A stretch of DNA of 64,000 bases, taken from positions 11,484 to 75,483 of the forward strand of contig JAYNHH010000009.1 of the NCBI GenBank assembly GCA_038107835.1, read 5' to 3'. The position numbers were made by a program, and so were the translations under genes. Below the pieces are notes generated by a model. That model saw only the letters and a program-made list of their open reading frames with translations, did not search any database and was not told the DNA's origin. The stretch comes from MED-G116 sp038107835. Its GTDB lineage: Bacteria; Pseudomonadota; Alphaproteobacteria; Puniceispirillales; Puniceispirillaceae. Below, piece after piece: positions 37,987 through 47,266 of the stretch (within the stretch, counting starts at the first letter, position 1; each line of letters starts with the position of its first letter).

Positions 37987-38494
37987 CAAAACACGACCGA
38001 CCGCTGATCGTGTCCGCGAGTCGATCTTCAACATTCTTGCCGGAGGGCGGTACGGGACGCCCCTGGTCAATGGCATTGTGGTTGATCTGTTTGCCGGAAC
38101 CGGGGCAATCGGCTTGGAAGCGCTGTCACGAGGCGCTGCCAGGGCCAATTTTGTTGAAAACGACCCTGCGGCATTGGCTATTGTGAGAGAGAATATTCAC
38201 AAATTGCAGCGCATGGATGATTGCCAGGTCATCGCAGGCGATGCCACCCGGCTGGTAAACTGGCGGGGTAATCCTGCCAATCTCGTCTTTGCCGATGCCC
38301 CCTATGGTACAGGTGACGCGTTGCAGGCCGTTGCCAACCTAAACGCCATTGGCGCCCTGCTGCCAGAGAGCATTGCAGTGATCGAGACTGGCAGGCAGGA
38401 AGAGCTTGATCCAGACATCCTTGCCACGACCAGTCTCAAACGCATTGACAGCAGACATTATGGCAAGGCGGCGGTTCATTTTCTGACGAGCTGA
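37931..38494 (+). CDS. rsmD: 16S rRNA (guanine(966)-N2)-methyltransferase
   Basis: It methylates G966 of 16S rRNA. The N terminus MRIIGGRHRGAKL and TRPTADRVRESIFNIL is diagnostic, followed by the SAM-binding DLFAGTGAIGLEALSRGA at about 52-69. The catalytic NPPY-type loop reads DAPYG (122-126), with Ala in place of the first Pro, which is unusual. The 187-residue length is normal. It starts inside the 3' end of rluB in another frame. Rrna modification genes rluB and rsmD are therefore likely co-translated. Confidence 0.95.
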   Translation: MRIIGGRHRGAKLADVAGNKTRPTADRVRESIFNILAGGRYGTPLVNGIVVDLFAGTGAIGLEALSRGAARANFVENDPAALAIVRENIHKLQRMDDCQVIAGDATRLVNWRGNPANLVFADAPYGTGDALQAVANLNAIGALLPESIAVIETGRQEELDPDILATTSLKRIDSRHYGKAAVHFLTS

Positions 38495-38503
38495 TAAGGG
38501 TTG

Positions 38504-40375
38504 TCACCTGCGGCCAAACAGATTTTCGATATCGGCAAGCGATAGCCTGACCCAGGTGGGACGGCCGTGGTTGCACTGGCCTGACCGGGGTGTGATTTCC
38601 ATCTCGCGCAAAAGCGCATTCATCTCATCTGCATTCAGCACCCGTCCGGCGCGCACCGACCCATGACACGAAAGCGTAGCCAGCACGTGGTTCAACCGAT
38701 CCTCAAGGCTGGTGCTGCCACCAAGCTCCACAAGCTCCTCAGCAATATCACCAACCAATTGTTTGGCATCGGGATTACCAAGCAGTGCCGGGATGGTTCG
38801 CACAATAACCGCGCCCTCACCGAATCCCTCTATTTCCAGCCCAAGCCGGGAAAGCGTTTCACCCATCTCGAGCAAGGCTTGCCGTCGATCATCACCCAAC
38901 TCGACAATTTCCGGCAGCAGCAGGGCTTGCGCGCTGACACCTGCCTCGGCAAGGGCGGCTTTCATTCGTTCCATGACAAGCCGTTCATGGGCGGCATGTT
39001 GGTCAATTATTGTCAGGCCGTCTTCGGTTTCTGCGACAATATAGGTTTTATGAAGCTGCGCCTTGGCCGCACCCAGAAGCGTCTCACGGACTGCCGCCAT
39101 CGCGCTCGCATCGGTGGCGGTTTGATCCGGTCCTGCGGGACGGGCGGCGGGTGGAGCATCACCCATGAGATGAGGATCCTGCGGCACCGGAGACTGCCAG
39201 ACTTCACCGATTTGGCGTTGCGATGCCGACGGCAAAAATTCATAAGGCGGGCGTGACGGTGGCGCTGAAAAATGGGCTGGACCAGAGCGGGATGCGCCAC
39301 CTGAAAAACGGGCCAGCGCAGCTGTTCCCCCCTCCGATGTCGCTCTGACACCATCGGCGGCCAATTGCGCACCAATGGCGCCAACAAGAAGCGAGCGCAC
39401 GCCAGCGGCATCACGGAACCGAACCTCAGCCTTTGCCGGATGAACGTTCACGTCAAGATCAGCCGCCGGCACCGTCAGGAAGAGTGCCGCCATCGGATGA
39501 CGGCCACGCGGCAGCGTGTCACCATAGCCAGCGCGAATGGCACCCAGAAGCGAGCGATCATGGATGGGTCTGCCATTGACGAACAGATAAATCTGCACCG
39601 GTGTCGGCCGATTCATCGTCGGCAGACCAATCATCCCCTCCAGCCTGATCTGGTGACGTTTCGCGTTGATGATGGCTGCCTCGTCAGTAAAGGCACGACC
39701 AATTATTGCCGAGAGACGGTGCTGGCGAGCCGTGTTTTCAGAAGATTGATTACCCACGTCAATCAATGGTGTGCTGGCGTTCACATCGAGAAGGGTGCGG
39801 CCATCATTGACCAGTTGGAAAGCAACAGCAGGCCAGGCCATGGCAAGCCGCCTCACAACGTCGAGGCATTGTCCCTGCTCGGTGCGGTCAGTCTTCAGAA
39901 ATTTAAGCCGCGCAGGCACCGATTTGAACAATTGTGTTACCGAAATCAGACTGCCCGTCTGCAATGCAGCGGGTTCAGGGCCATTGATCCTGCCGACATT
40001 GACCTCCAGACGCCAGGCGTGCGGCATGCCAGCCATTACCGAAGTCAATTTCAGATGTGACACTGCCCCGATTGATGGCAGGGCTTCTCCGCGAAAACCA
40101 AGTGATCCAATGTGGTTCAGATTGTCATTGGGGAGTTTTGAGGTGGCATGGCGCTGGATCGCAAGCAGCATATCATCGGGTGTCATCCCATGACCATCAT
40201 CAGCGACCGTCAATTCATCAATGCCGCCACGGCGCAGGGTGATGCTGATCTTGCCAGCACCAGCATCAAGCGCGTTTTCAACAAGTTCACGCAGGGCGCT
40301 TGCCGGCCGCTCAATCACCTCACCAGCGGCGATCTGGTTAACAAGCCCGTCCGGGAGTTGCCGGATCACGGCCAT
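38504..40375 (-). CDS. mutL: DNA mismatch repair protein MutL
   Basis: This ATPase links MutS mismatch recognition to strand removal. The N-terminal GHKL ATPase is evident from IAAGEVIERPASALRELVENALDAGA, DDGHGM and GFRGEALPSI. The C-terminal domain carries DQHAAHERLVME, which matches the endonuclease motif DQHA(X)2E(X)4E, so this is the nicking type expected in bacteria lacking MutH. The zinc-site residues SCHGSVRAG and CNHGRPT are also there. The protein is 623 residues from the ATG; a GTG 6 nt upstream is possible. Confidence 0.97.
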   Translation of the reverse strand: MAVIRQLPDGLVNQIAAGEVIERPASALRELVENALDAGAGKISITLRRGGIDELTVADDGHGMTPDDMLLAIQRHATSKLPNDNLNHIGSLGFRGEALPSIGAVSHLKLTSVMAGMPHAWRLEVNVGRINGPEPAALQTGSLISVTQLFKSVPARLKFLKTDRTEQGQCLDVVRRLAMAWPAVAFQLVNDGRTLLDVNASTPLIDVGNQSSENTARQHRLSAIIGRAFTDEAAIINAKRHQIRLEGMIGLPTMNRPTPVQIYLFVNGRPIHDRSLLGAIRAGYGDTLPRGRHPMAALFLTVPAADLDVNVHPAKAEVRFRDAAGVRSLLVGAIGAQLAADGVRATSEGGTAALARFSGGASRSGPAHFSAPPSRPPYEFLPSASQRQIGEVWQSPVPQDPHLMGDAPPAARPAGPDQTATDASAMAAVRETLLGAAKAQLHKTYIVAETEDGLTIIDQHAAHERLVMERMKAALAEAGVSAQALLLPEIVELGDDRRQALLEMGETLSRLGLEIEGFGEGAVIVRTIPALLGNPDAKQLVGDIAEELVELGGSTSLEDRLNHVLATLSCHGSVRAGRVLNADEMNALLREMEITPRSGQCNHGRPTWVRLSLADIENLFGRR

Positions 40376-40385
40376 GATCACCTCG

Positions 40386-40931
40386 TCATTTAATGATTAA
40401 GGTCTCGCCGCTAGCCTCATCCGTGGCGAGAATATCACCATCGGTTGGAAGCAATCCCTCACGCAAATTTTTGCGAATGCGCTGGTCTTCTGCAACCTTG
40501 TCCAATATCGGGCCGATATCCGGCAGTCCACCAAAGACAATTTGGGCTGGCACCCGACGCTCGAGCTGAATGCCGTAGGTTTCCTCGTCCACCCGTTCGC
40601 GGATATTGTCAGGAACCGATGCAAAGTCAAAGAGCGCGTCATACCCCGTTGCATCAGCATTTCCCGACCCAAGTGACTTGCCGGCAAGGGTCAGAGAATC
40701 CTGTGCGGCGGTCTCCTCTTCCTCGCGGATATCATCGGGTGTGTTGGCAAAGCCCGGTGGCAGCGAGAGCGGCGGGCGAACAACAACCTCAAATTCGTCA
40801 GGCGAAGATTTCTTGGAACCGATTGCCCGCTGAAAATCGGAACAAGCCGCGATGCCGGATGCGATAACAGCCAACATGGTGAACTGCAGCACTCGCCGTA
40901 TCGGCTTCTGGTTGGTTTCGCTAGACTTCAT
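40386..40931 (-). CDS. DUF3035 lipoprotein
   Basis: A 181-residue envelope lipoprotein of the DUF3035 family. After a basic N terminus and hydrophobic run, the lipobox GIAAC places the acylated cysteine at residue 30. The conserved mature start SPDEFEVVVRPPLSLPPGF defines the family. The C-terminal half is acidic and helical. Function is unknown. Its ATG overlaps the stop of lspA, the signal peptidase that would process it, by 4 bp. An in-frame ATG 42 nt upstream inside lspA is less likely because the lipoprotein signal would be pushed inward. Confidence 0.9.
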   Translation of the reverse strand: MKSSETNQKPIRRVLQFTMLAVIASGIAACSDFQRAIGSKKSSPDEFEVVVRPPLSLPPGFANTPDDIREEEETAAQDSLTLAGKSLGSGNADATGYDALFDFASVPDNIRERVDEETYGIQLERRVPAQIVFGGLPDIGPILDKVAEDQRIRKNLREGLLPTDGDILATDEASGETLIIK

Positions 40932-41455
40932 TCCTGACCGGTCTCCTGCCCAAAGAAAATCGAGTATGCCCACAAGGCTGCGCCCACCGTTATTGCCGCA
41001 TCGGCGACATTAAAGGCAGGCCAATGCCATGTTTGAACGTAGACATCTATAAAATCAACAACTTTACCAAAACGCAACCTATCTATCGCATTTCCGATCG
41101 CCCCACCCGAAATCAAGCCGGCAGCGATCTGCTGCACATGATCAAGGCGGCTGGCCTGCCAGAAAAACCACCCGACCACGGCAAAGGCAAGTAATGTCAG
41201 CCCCGCGCGAACAACTTGTCCTCCATCAGCGAGCATGCCAAAGCTGATACCCGGGTTCCATACGGGAACAAAATTGAGAAAAGGCATAACCGGATGGATC
41301 CGCGGGGCGGCAAAAATCCAGTTGAGCATGAATTGTTTTGAAGCCTGGTCAAGTACCAGGACAAAGACCAGCAAAATCGCCACGAGCCGCGCAGCAGGAC
41401 CCGTCAGATGGGCGCCAAGGCCGGAATGGTCGGTGTGCTGGCCCTCAGTTTTCAT
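40928..41455 (-). CDS. lspA: Lipoprotein signal peptidase (signal peptidase II)
   Basis: This aspartyl protease removes signal peptides from prolipoproteins. It has four membrane helices in 175 residues, with catalytic aspartates Asp125 (GGAIGNAIDRL) and Asp152 (FNVADAAI). The LDQASK and NPGISFGML segments are family features. It overlaps ileS upstream and the DUF3035 lipoprotein gene downstream by 4 bp each, the common ileS-lspA arrangement. Confidence 0.97.
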   Translation of the reverse strand: MKTEGQHTDHSGLGAHLTGPAARLVAILLVFVLVLDQASKQFMLNWIFAAPRIHPVMPFLNFVPVWNPGISFGMLADGGQVVRAGLTLLAFAVVGWFFWQASRLDHVQQIAAGLISGGAIGNAIDRLRFGKVVDFIDVYVQTWHWPAFNVADAAITVGAALWAYSIFFGQETGQE

Positions 41456-44247
41456 CGCACCGCCGCAACAACGCTCTCGCACCGCTTGCAGATGTCACCT
41501 TCAGCCGCAACCTCTGGCGTGATCCGCCAGCAACGGGCGCATTTCTCGCCGTCCGCCATGGCAAAGGCAATGGCAATATCGGTGATGCCATCAAGCCTGA
41601 ACGCATCCTCAGGCGCGGGGTCATTGGTGATCACTGCGGCTGAAGTGATAAACAGGGAAGCGGCGTCAAGACCGTCAAAAAGCGCCTTGATATCGGCGCT
41701 GACATGAACAATCGGCGCCGCCTGAAGCGATGCACCAATTTTTCCGTCATTTCGGGCGTTCTCAAGGGCGCTCATCACCACCTGACGGACCCGCCGGATA
41801 CCGTCCCAGCGCGCGGCGATGCTGCGGTTTGCCCAATTTGACGGGATCGGATCGTAGCTACGCAAATGTACGGAATTTTCAGAGTCACCGACCCAGTTCT
41901 GCCATGCCTCCTCTGCGGTGAAGCACAGGATTGGCGCGAGCCACGCAGTCAGCCGGTCGAAGAGCTGTTTCATCACTGTACGACAGGCGCGACGTTCAAC
42001 CGAGTCGAGCGCATCACAATAGAGCCTGTCCTTGCGGATTTCGAAGTAAAAGGCCGACAGATCGCTGTTACAAAGAGTATGAAGCTCGGTGAAGATACCG
42101 TGAAAATCGTATTCGTCCGTCATCGCGCGGATTTTCACATCGAGTTCGGCAAGCCGGTTCAGAATCCATTTTTCCAACTCGGGCATGGCGTCATAATCTA
42201 CGGCTTCCCCATCCGAATACCCGTCAAGTGCACCCAGCAGATAGCGAAGCGTGTTGCGGAAACGCCGGTAGTTATCGGTCATTCGCTTGATGATTTCAGG
42301 CCCGATCCGCAGATCGCTGTAATAATCGGAACTGACGACCCACAGGCGCAGAATATCGGCGCCATTCTGGTCCATGATTGCCTGTGGCGTCACAACATTT
42401 CCAAGCGATTTCGACATTTTCCGGCCCTGCTCATCGAGCACAAAACCGTGTGTCAACACACCTTTATAAGGCGCCCGTCCCCGGGTCGCACAGGACTGCA
42501 GAAGCGAGGAATGAAACCAGCCACGATGCTGGTCAGAGCCTTCAAGGTAAAGGTCGGCCGGGCTGGACAGATCATCCCGGTCCTCAAGGACAAAGGCATG
42601 CGTTGAACCTGAATCGAACCACACGTCAAGAATGTCAGTGACCTTTTCATAGTCATCAGCATGATAGTCCGGACCAAGGAAGCGACTTGCATCGGACGCG
42701 AACCAACAATCGGCACCCTCTTCACGCATCGCGGCAACAACCCGGTCAATCACCGCCTGATCACGAAGCGGCTCGCCCGTTTCCTTGTTCACAAAAACGG
42801 TAATCGGCACGCCCCACGCCCGCTGACGTGAGAGGCACCAATCCGGACGCTGGGCAATCATCGAGGTAAGCCGGTTCTGACCAGCTGGTGGATAAAACGC
42901 TGTCTTTCCCAACTCAGACACAGCCGTGTCACGCAAGCCGTGCGACTCCATCGACACAAACCATTGCGATGTGTTTCGGTAAACCAGCGGCGCTTTTGAA
43001 CGCCAGGAATGCGGATAGGAGTGGACCAGCTTTCCAATGCCGATCACGCCGCCCCGCTCAGCCATCATTTCGGCAATCTTCAGATTGTCGCGCAGAACAT
43101 GCATGCCGGCAAAGAGCGGCAGATGTTCCATGATCCTGCCATCTTCGGCCACCGTATCAGGCACCGGTACACCATGTGTGAGATGCGCAAGCTCATAATC
43201 CTCAACACCATGACCCGGCGCAATATGGACAAAGCCTGTTCCCTGTTCCGTGGTGACATAGTCAGCATGAAACAGCGGAACATCATGTTCATAGCCGTGA
43301 TCGGCCAGCGGATGCGCGGCGATTGTGCCAACGCAGTCAGCGCCAGTCAGCTGATGACACGTGGTATGGCTGGCAATACCAATCGCGGCGCAGACATCCT
43401 CCAGCAACGCCTCCGCCAGAACAATCATATCGCCAACACTGGCATGGGATCCTTCGTCGATTTCATCAATGCGGATAACCGCGTAATCAATGTCATTGCC
43501 ACAGGCGAGCGCTCGATTGCCAGGCATGGTCCAGGGCGTCGTTGTCCAGATAACGATACTGGCATCAGCAAGCGCTGGATGGCTTGGCTGGCGAACAGGA
43601 AACCGCGCGTAGATCGTTGTCGAGGTGTGGTCCTCATATTCGATTTCGGCCTCGGCTAGAGCTGTCTTTTCAACGGGCGACCACATCACCGGCTTGGCAC
43701 CACGATAGAGGCTGCCATCCATCAGGATTTTGCCAAGCTCAGCAGCGATTGTCGCCTCGGCGTCATAGGCCATGGTGGTGTAAGGATTGTGCCAGTCGCC
43801 AAGAACACCAAGCCGCTGGAATTCCTCAGATTGGACATCCAGCCAATGCGCCGCGAAGTCACGACATTCCTGCCGAAACTCGGTAACCGGAACCTGATCC
43901 TTGTCCTTGCCCTTTTTGCGGTATTGTTCCTCGATCTTCCATTCGATTGGCAGACCATGACAGTCCCACCCCGGCACATAATTGGCATTTTTACCAAGCA
44001 TGGACTGTGACCGATTGATGACATCCTTTAAAATTTTGTTCAGCGCATGGCCTATATGAAGCTGCCCATTGGCATAGGGCGGTCCGTCATGCAGAATAAA
44101 TGGTTCAGCATCCTGACGTGCCACGCGGAGACGGGCATAAATGTCGATATCTTTCCATTTCTGCAAAATTTCCGGTTCGCGCTTTGGCAGGCCTGCCCGC
44201 ATTGGGAACTCGGTTCGTGGCAGAAAAACGGTATCTTTATAATTCAT
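41452..44247 (-). CDS. ileS: Isoleucyl-tRNA synthetase
   Basis: A class Ia synthetase of 931 residues. The ATP-binding HIGH motif is in GQLHIGHALNKIL (about 65) and KMSKS in GRKMSKSLGNVV (about 610). The editing domain lies between them. The C-terminal zinc finger KCARCWRI...DICKRCE is complete, marking the eubacterial type sensitive to mupirocin. It lies 73 nt after ribF on the same strand, giving ribF-ileS-lspA-DUF3035. Confidence 0.98.
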   Translation of the reverse strand: MNYKDTVFLPRTEFPMRAGLPKREPEILQKWKDIDIYARLRVARQDAEPFILHDGPPYANGQLHIGHALNKILKDVINRSQSMLGKNANYVPGWDCHGLPIEWKIEEQYRKKGKDKDQVPVTEFRQECRDFAAHWLDVQSEEFQRLGVLGDWHNPYTTMAYDAEATIAAELGKILMDGSLYRGAKPVMWSPVEKTALAEAEIEYEDHTSTTIYARFPVRQPSHPALADASIVIWTTTPWTMPGNRALACGNDIDYAVIRIDEIDEGSHASVGDMIVLAEALLEDVCAAIGIASHTTCHQLTGADCVGTIAAHPLADHGYEHDVPLFHADYVTTEQGTGFVHIAPGHGVEDYELAHLTHGVPVPDTVAEDGRIMEHLPLFAGMHVLRDNLKIAEMMAERGGVIGIGKLVHSYPHSWRSKAPLVYRNTSQWFVSMESHGLRDTAVSELGKTAFYPPAGQNRLTSMIAQRPDWCLSRQRAWGVPITVFVNKETGEPLRDQAVIDRVVAAMREEGADCWFASDASRFLGPDYHADDYEKVTDILDVWFDSGSTHAFVLEDRDDLSSPADLYLEGSDQHRGWFHSSLLQSCATRGRAPYKGVLTHGFVLDEQGRKMSKSLGNVVTPQAIMDQNGADILRLWVVSSDYYSDLRIGPEIIKRMTDNYRRFRNTLRYLLGALDGYSDGEAVDYDAMPELEKWILNRLAELDVKIRAMTDEYDFHGIFTELHTLCNSDLSAFYFEIRKDRLYCDALDSVERRACRTVMKQLFDRLTAWLAPILCFTAEEAWQNWVGDSENSVHLRSYDPIPSNWANRSIAARWDGIRRVRQVVMSALENARNDGKIGASLQAAPIVHVSADIKALFDGLDAASLFITSAAVITNDPAPEDAFRLDGITDIAIAFAMADGEKCARCWRITPEVAAEGDICKRCESVVAAVR

Positions 44248-44320
44248 TGCAAGAGGTCTTTCAGCTATTCAACGCACCTGACGGTGGGTTCGGTTTTTCA
44301 CCTTTGGGGTTCAATCTTGT

Positions 44321-45301
44321 TCAGGCTGTCTTTTGTATGGGGGGCAGGATGGCACGCGCGGCCTGCGCATCCTGCGCAATCTGTGTGGTCAATTCATCAA
44401 TGCCGCCAAACTTCCTCTCGGCACGGAGAAATGATTTCAGCCGCACCAGAAGCCGTCGGCCATAAAGGTCAATATCCTGGTCAAAAAGATGGGCTTCGCA
44501 AAGAACCCCACGATTCTCGACAGTTGGCCGAATGCCGATATTCGCAACGCCGTTGCCCAGCAGGGCGGGACCGGTGTCGTCATGCGTGAATATCTGGATC
44601 GCATAGACACCAAATGCCGGATTGAGCAGATTGCCAAGTGGAATATTTGCTGTCGGAAAGCCAATGGTGCGGCCGCGCTGATCACCCCTCACAACTTCGC
44701 CGGTGATCGCCCAGTCATGCCCGAGCATCTCAGCTGCCTGCGCCGGCTCACCTGCCTGCAGGGCGGCCCGTACACGGCTTGACGAGATCACCACACTGTT
44801 CGCATCCACCAGCAATGGCACGGCATGGGCTGTGATGCCAACCACCGCACCAAATTCATTGATGCTGTCAATATCGCCACCGCGTCCCTTGCCGAAGGCA
44901 AAATCTGTCCCGGCATAAAGTTCCTGAACACCGAGATTAGGTAGGACAGTGCGGACAAACCCCTCAGCATCCGTACAGCGCAGATTGTCATCAAAGGTGA
45001 CATGGATGATACTGTCCACACCCAGCCCACGCAGCAACCAGTCTTTTTCCACCCTGTCGACCAGATGAAAAGGCGCATCATCCTGGCGGAAAAATTCCCT
45101 CGGATGGGGGTCGAAAGTGATTACGGCAGATGCCAGCCCCAGCGTCTTTGCAGCCTCGACTGCCGTGCCGACCACCTGCTGGTGCCCCTTATGAACACCA
45201 TCAAAATTGCCAATTGCGGCACAAATCGGGCCATGGCCCAGCGGCGCATCGCCAACTGACCAGTCAATGATTCTTGCGGGGGTGTCTGTCTGTGTAGTCA
45301 T
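44321..45301 (-). CDS. ribF: Bifunctional riboflavin kinase/FAD synthetase
   Basis: It makes FMN and FAD from riboflavin. The N-terminal FAD synthetase domain has AIGNFDGVHKGHQ (about 31-43) and a late SSSRVRAAL motif. The C-terminal riboflavin kinase domain contains GRTIGFPTANI and the GVYAIQIF and HLFDQDIDLYG strands. The 326-residue length is normal. It heads the unit that continues into ileS and lspA, and diverges from a mechanosensitive channel gene. Confidence 0.97.
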   Translation of the reverse strand: MTTQTDTPARIIDWSVGDAPLGHGPICAAIGNFDGVHKGHQQVVGTAVEAAKTLGLASAVITFDPHPREFFRQDDAPFHLVDRVEKDWLLRGLGVDSIIHVTFDDNLRCTDAEGFVRTVLPNLGVQELYAGTDFAFGKGRGGDIDSINEFGAVVGITAHAVPLLVDANSVVISSSRVRAALQAGEPAQAAEMLGHDWAITGEVVRGDQRGRTIGFPTANIPLGNLLNPAFGVYAIQIFTHDDTGPALLGNGVANIGIRPTVENRGVLCEAHLFDQDIDLYGRRLLVRLKSFLRAERKFGGIDELTTQIAQDAQAARAILPPIQKTA

Positions 45302-45525
45302 GGGACGGGACTATATCGCCGAAAGGACATCAATATCAACGCCTGACACCAGTTTTATTTCATCCGACAAACAGGTGCGCGCAGATCGCGACACGCCCTT
45401 TTCCTGTGGCATCAAGGTCGCTTTAATGGCACTGTAATGCCTGATTTCCACTGACTGATTTCTGGAGTTCTTGTCATGCTGTTCAGGTCCCGGGCCGCAC
45501 CGGCCACGCGATGAGGAGCCGATAG

Positions 45526-46392
45526 ATGAATGAATTATCAATCGCCGAAATCGGCGACAAGTTGGGCATTAGTGGGCTACTGACCCAACAATCAATCAAT
45601 TTGATCGTCGATTACGGGTTCAATCTGATTGCCGGCATTGTGACCCTGACGGTCGGGATCTGGCTGTCCCGAAAAGCTGGATCAGCGACACGCAGCTGGC
45701 TGACCAGGATTGACCGGCTGGACCCGACTTTGGTGCCAATGCTGGGTGCGCTGGTGCGCTATGCGGGCCTGACCCTGACGATTGTCATCTCACTCAGCAC
45801 CTTTGGCGTCGAGACGACATCGGTCATTGCCGTGCTGGGTGCTGCTGGCATCGCCATTGGCCTTGCCCTGCAAGGCACCCTGTCCAATGTTGCCGCCGGT
45901 TTGATGCTCCTGCTCCTGCGGCCCTTCAAAATCGGCGACTGGGTCGAGGCGGCTGATGTTTCAGGAACGGTGCGCGAAATCGGTCTTTTCACAACGGTTA
46001 TCGACACATTCGACAATGTCTATATCAGCATCCCCAACTCCTCAATCTGGACGTCGAAGATCACCAACCATGCCCGCTACGGCACGCGGCGTCTCGATCT
46101 GGATATCGGCATCGGCTATGAGTCCTCACTTGATGCGGCAGAGAAGGCATTGTTGTCGCTGGCTGATGATGATCGTGTCCTGGCTGAGCCGGCACCACAA
46201 TTCCTTGTTGTCGGCTATGGCGACAGCGCGATCAATGTGCGGCTTCGCGCCTTTGCCAGATATGATGATTTCTTCGGCCTGTATTGGGATCTGAACCGAA
46301 AGCTCAAGGGCGTGCTCGATTCGCACAATATAGAGATTCCGTTCCCCCAACGTGTTATTCATCACAGCTCCAGCCCACCGGATAGCGAGTAA
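45526..46392 (+). CDS. mscS: Small-conductance mechanosensitive channel (MscS family)
   Basis: This inner-membrane channel opens under osmotic downshock. At 288 residues it has three N-terminal helices. The pore-lining TM3 is the Gly/Ala-rich AVLGAAGIAIGLALQGTLSNVAAGLMLL, followed by the beta domain with RPFKIGDWVEAADVSGTVREI and the IPNSSIWTSKITN loop. ATGAGGAG precedes the start at good spacing. It is alone on its strand before chaC. Confidence 0.95.
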   Translation: MNELSIAEIGDKLGISGLLTQQSINLIVDYGFNLIAGIVTLTVGIWLSRKAGSATRSWLTRIDRLDPTLVPMLGALVRYAGLTLTIVISLSTFGVETTSVIAVLGAAGIAIGLALQGTLSNVAAGLMLLLLRPFKIGDWVEAADVSGTVREIGLFTTVIDTFDNVYISIPNSSIWTSKITNHARYGTRRLDLDIGIGYESSLDAAEKALLSLADDDRVLAEPAPQFLVVGYGDSAINVRLRAFARYDDFFGLYWDLNRKLKGVLDSHNIEIPFPQRVIHHSSSPPDSE

Positions 46393-46437
46393 CCATTCTG
46401 TTTCATACCGTTAACTGTTGGCGAGCCCTGTCCTGTT

Positions 46438-47118
46438 ATGAGCACTGATCCCATTCTGAAGATCACCCGCGAAAGTCTGAGCAGTGGTGTCGTCGCAAAA
46501 ATGGTTGCCCAAAGGGATGACGAGACGAAAGTCGCCTCAGATGACGAACTGTTGGCGTCACGGCGCGGGGTTGTTCCTGATGATTTCGACTGCTCGAATG
46601 TCTGGGTGTTCGGTTATGGCAGCCTGATCTTCAATCCAGTAATCGAACATACGGAGCGGGTGAACGCAAAAATCTACGGCAATCATCGCCGGTTCTGCCT
46701 TCGCACGCGCATCGGACGTGGATCACCGGATTGCCCGGGGCTTGTTCTGGCGCTGGACCGGGGGGGATCATGTGCCGGAGTGGCCTTCAAATTGAACCCA
46801 GAGACGGCAATCACTGAGCTTGATCTCTTGTGGCGACGCGAAATGATTACACTGGCCTATGATGCGCGCTGGGTGAAATTGCATACTGATGAGGGCGTGA
46901 AATCTGGGATCGCTTTTGTCTCGATCCCGGCCCACCAGAGTTATGCCCCACCCATGTCACTGGATAGCGAGGCGGAGATCATTGCTGCTGCCAGCGGCTT
47001 TATCGGACCTTGCCGCGATTATCTGTTTGATACGGTTGCCGGCCTGCATGACCATGGCATTCGTGACAGGCATCTGGAAAATCTGGTTACGGCTGTCAAG
47101 GCGAGACTTGCTCTTTAG
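46438..47118 (+). CDS. chaC: ChaC-family glutathione-specific gamma-glutamylcyclotransferase
   Basis: It breaks glutathione into 5-oxoproline and Cys-Gly. The substrate loop VFGYGSLIFNP (YGSL at 60-63) and the catalytic Glu135 in LLWRREM are intact. RVNAKIYGNHRRFC and AYDARWV are family segments. The N terminus of about 50 residues before the domain is longer than in E. coli ChaC. The total length is 226 residues. A glutathione synthesis gene, gshA, is also in the window, so both making and breaking are encoded. Confidence 0.93.
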   Translation: MSTDPILKITRESLSSGVVAKMVAQRDDETKVASDDELLASRRGVVPDDFDCSNVWVFGYGSLIFNPVIEHTERVNAKIYGNHRRFCLRTRIGRGSPDCPGLVLALDRGGSCAGVAFKLNPETAITELDLLWRREMITLAYDARWVKLHTDEGVKSGIAFVSIPAHQSYAPPMSLDSEAEIIAAASGFIGPCRDYLFDTVAGLHDHGIRDRHLENLVTAVKARLAL

Positions 47119-47153
47119 GCGGCAGTTCGGTATCAACGTGGCTATCGGGTAAC

Positions 47154-47239
47154 GCGGCTGTGGCGGAATGGTAGACGCGACGGATTCAAAATCCGTTTCT
47201 GGTGACAGAGTGGGGGTTCAAGTCCCTTCAGCCGTACCA
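47154..47239 (+). tRNA. tRNA-Leu (CAA)
   Basis: This 86-nt class II tRNA has its 3' CCA encoded. The anticodon stem ACGGA/TCCGT encloses TTCAAAA, giving anticodon CAA for UUG. The D-arm GCG...CGC with AATGGTAGA and the variable arm TCTG-GTGA-CAGA fit leucine tRNAs. The T-loop is TTCAAGT. The acceptor stem GCGGCTG/CAGCCGT closes with a G1-T72 wobble rather than G-C, and two more G-T pairs are in the T stem. It sits between chaC and the yqaA-like gene. Confidence 0.93.
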
Positions 47240-47266
47240 CCCAAATTTCAAGAAATTCTGATTGTA

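Noticed and set aside
39365..40060. 231-codon open frame on the plus strand
   Set aside because: It is antisense to the mutL ATPase domain and has no recognisable motif.
41866..42606. 246-codon open frame on the plus strand
   Set aside because: It is antisense to ileS and its translation has no domain; a by-product of codon usage.
47168..47266. N-terminal extension of the YqaA-like protein
   Set aside because: The codons lie within tRNA-Leu; the ATG after the tRNA gives a normal protein.
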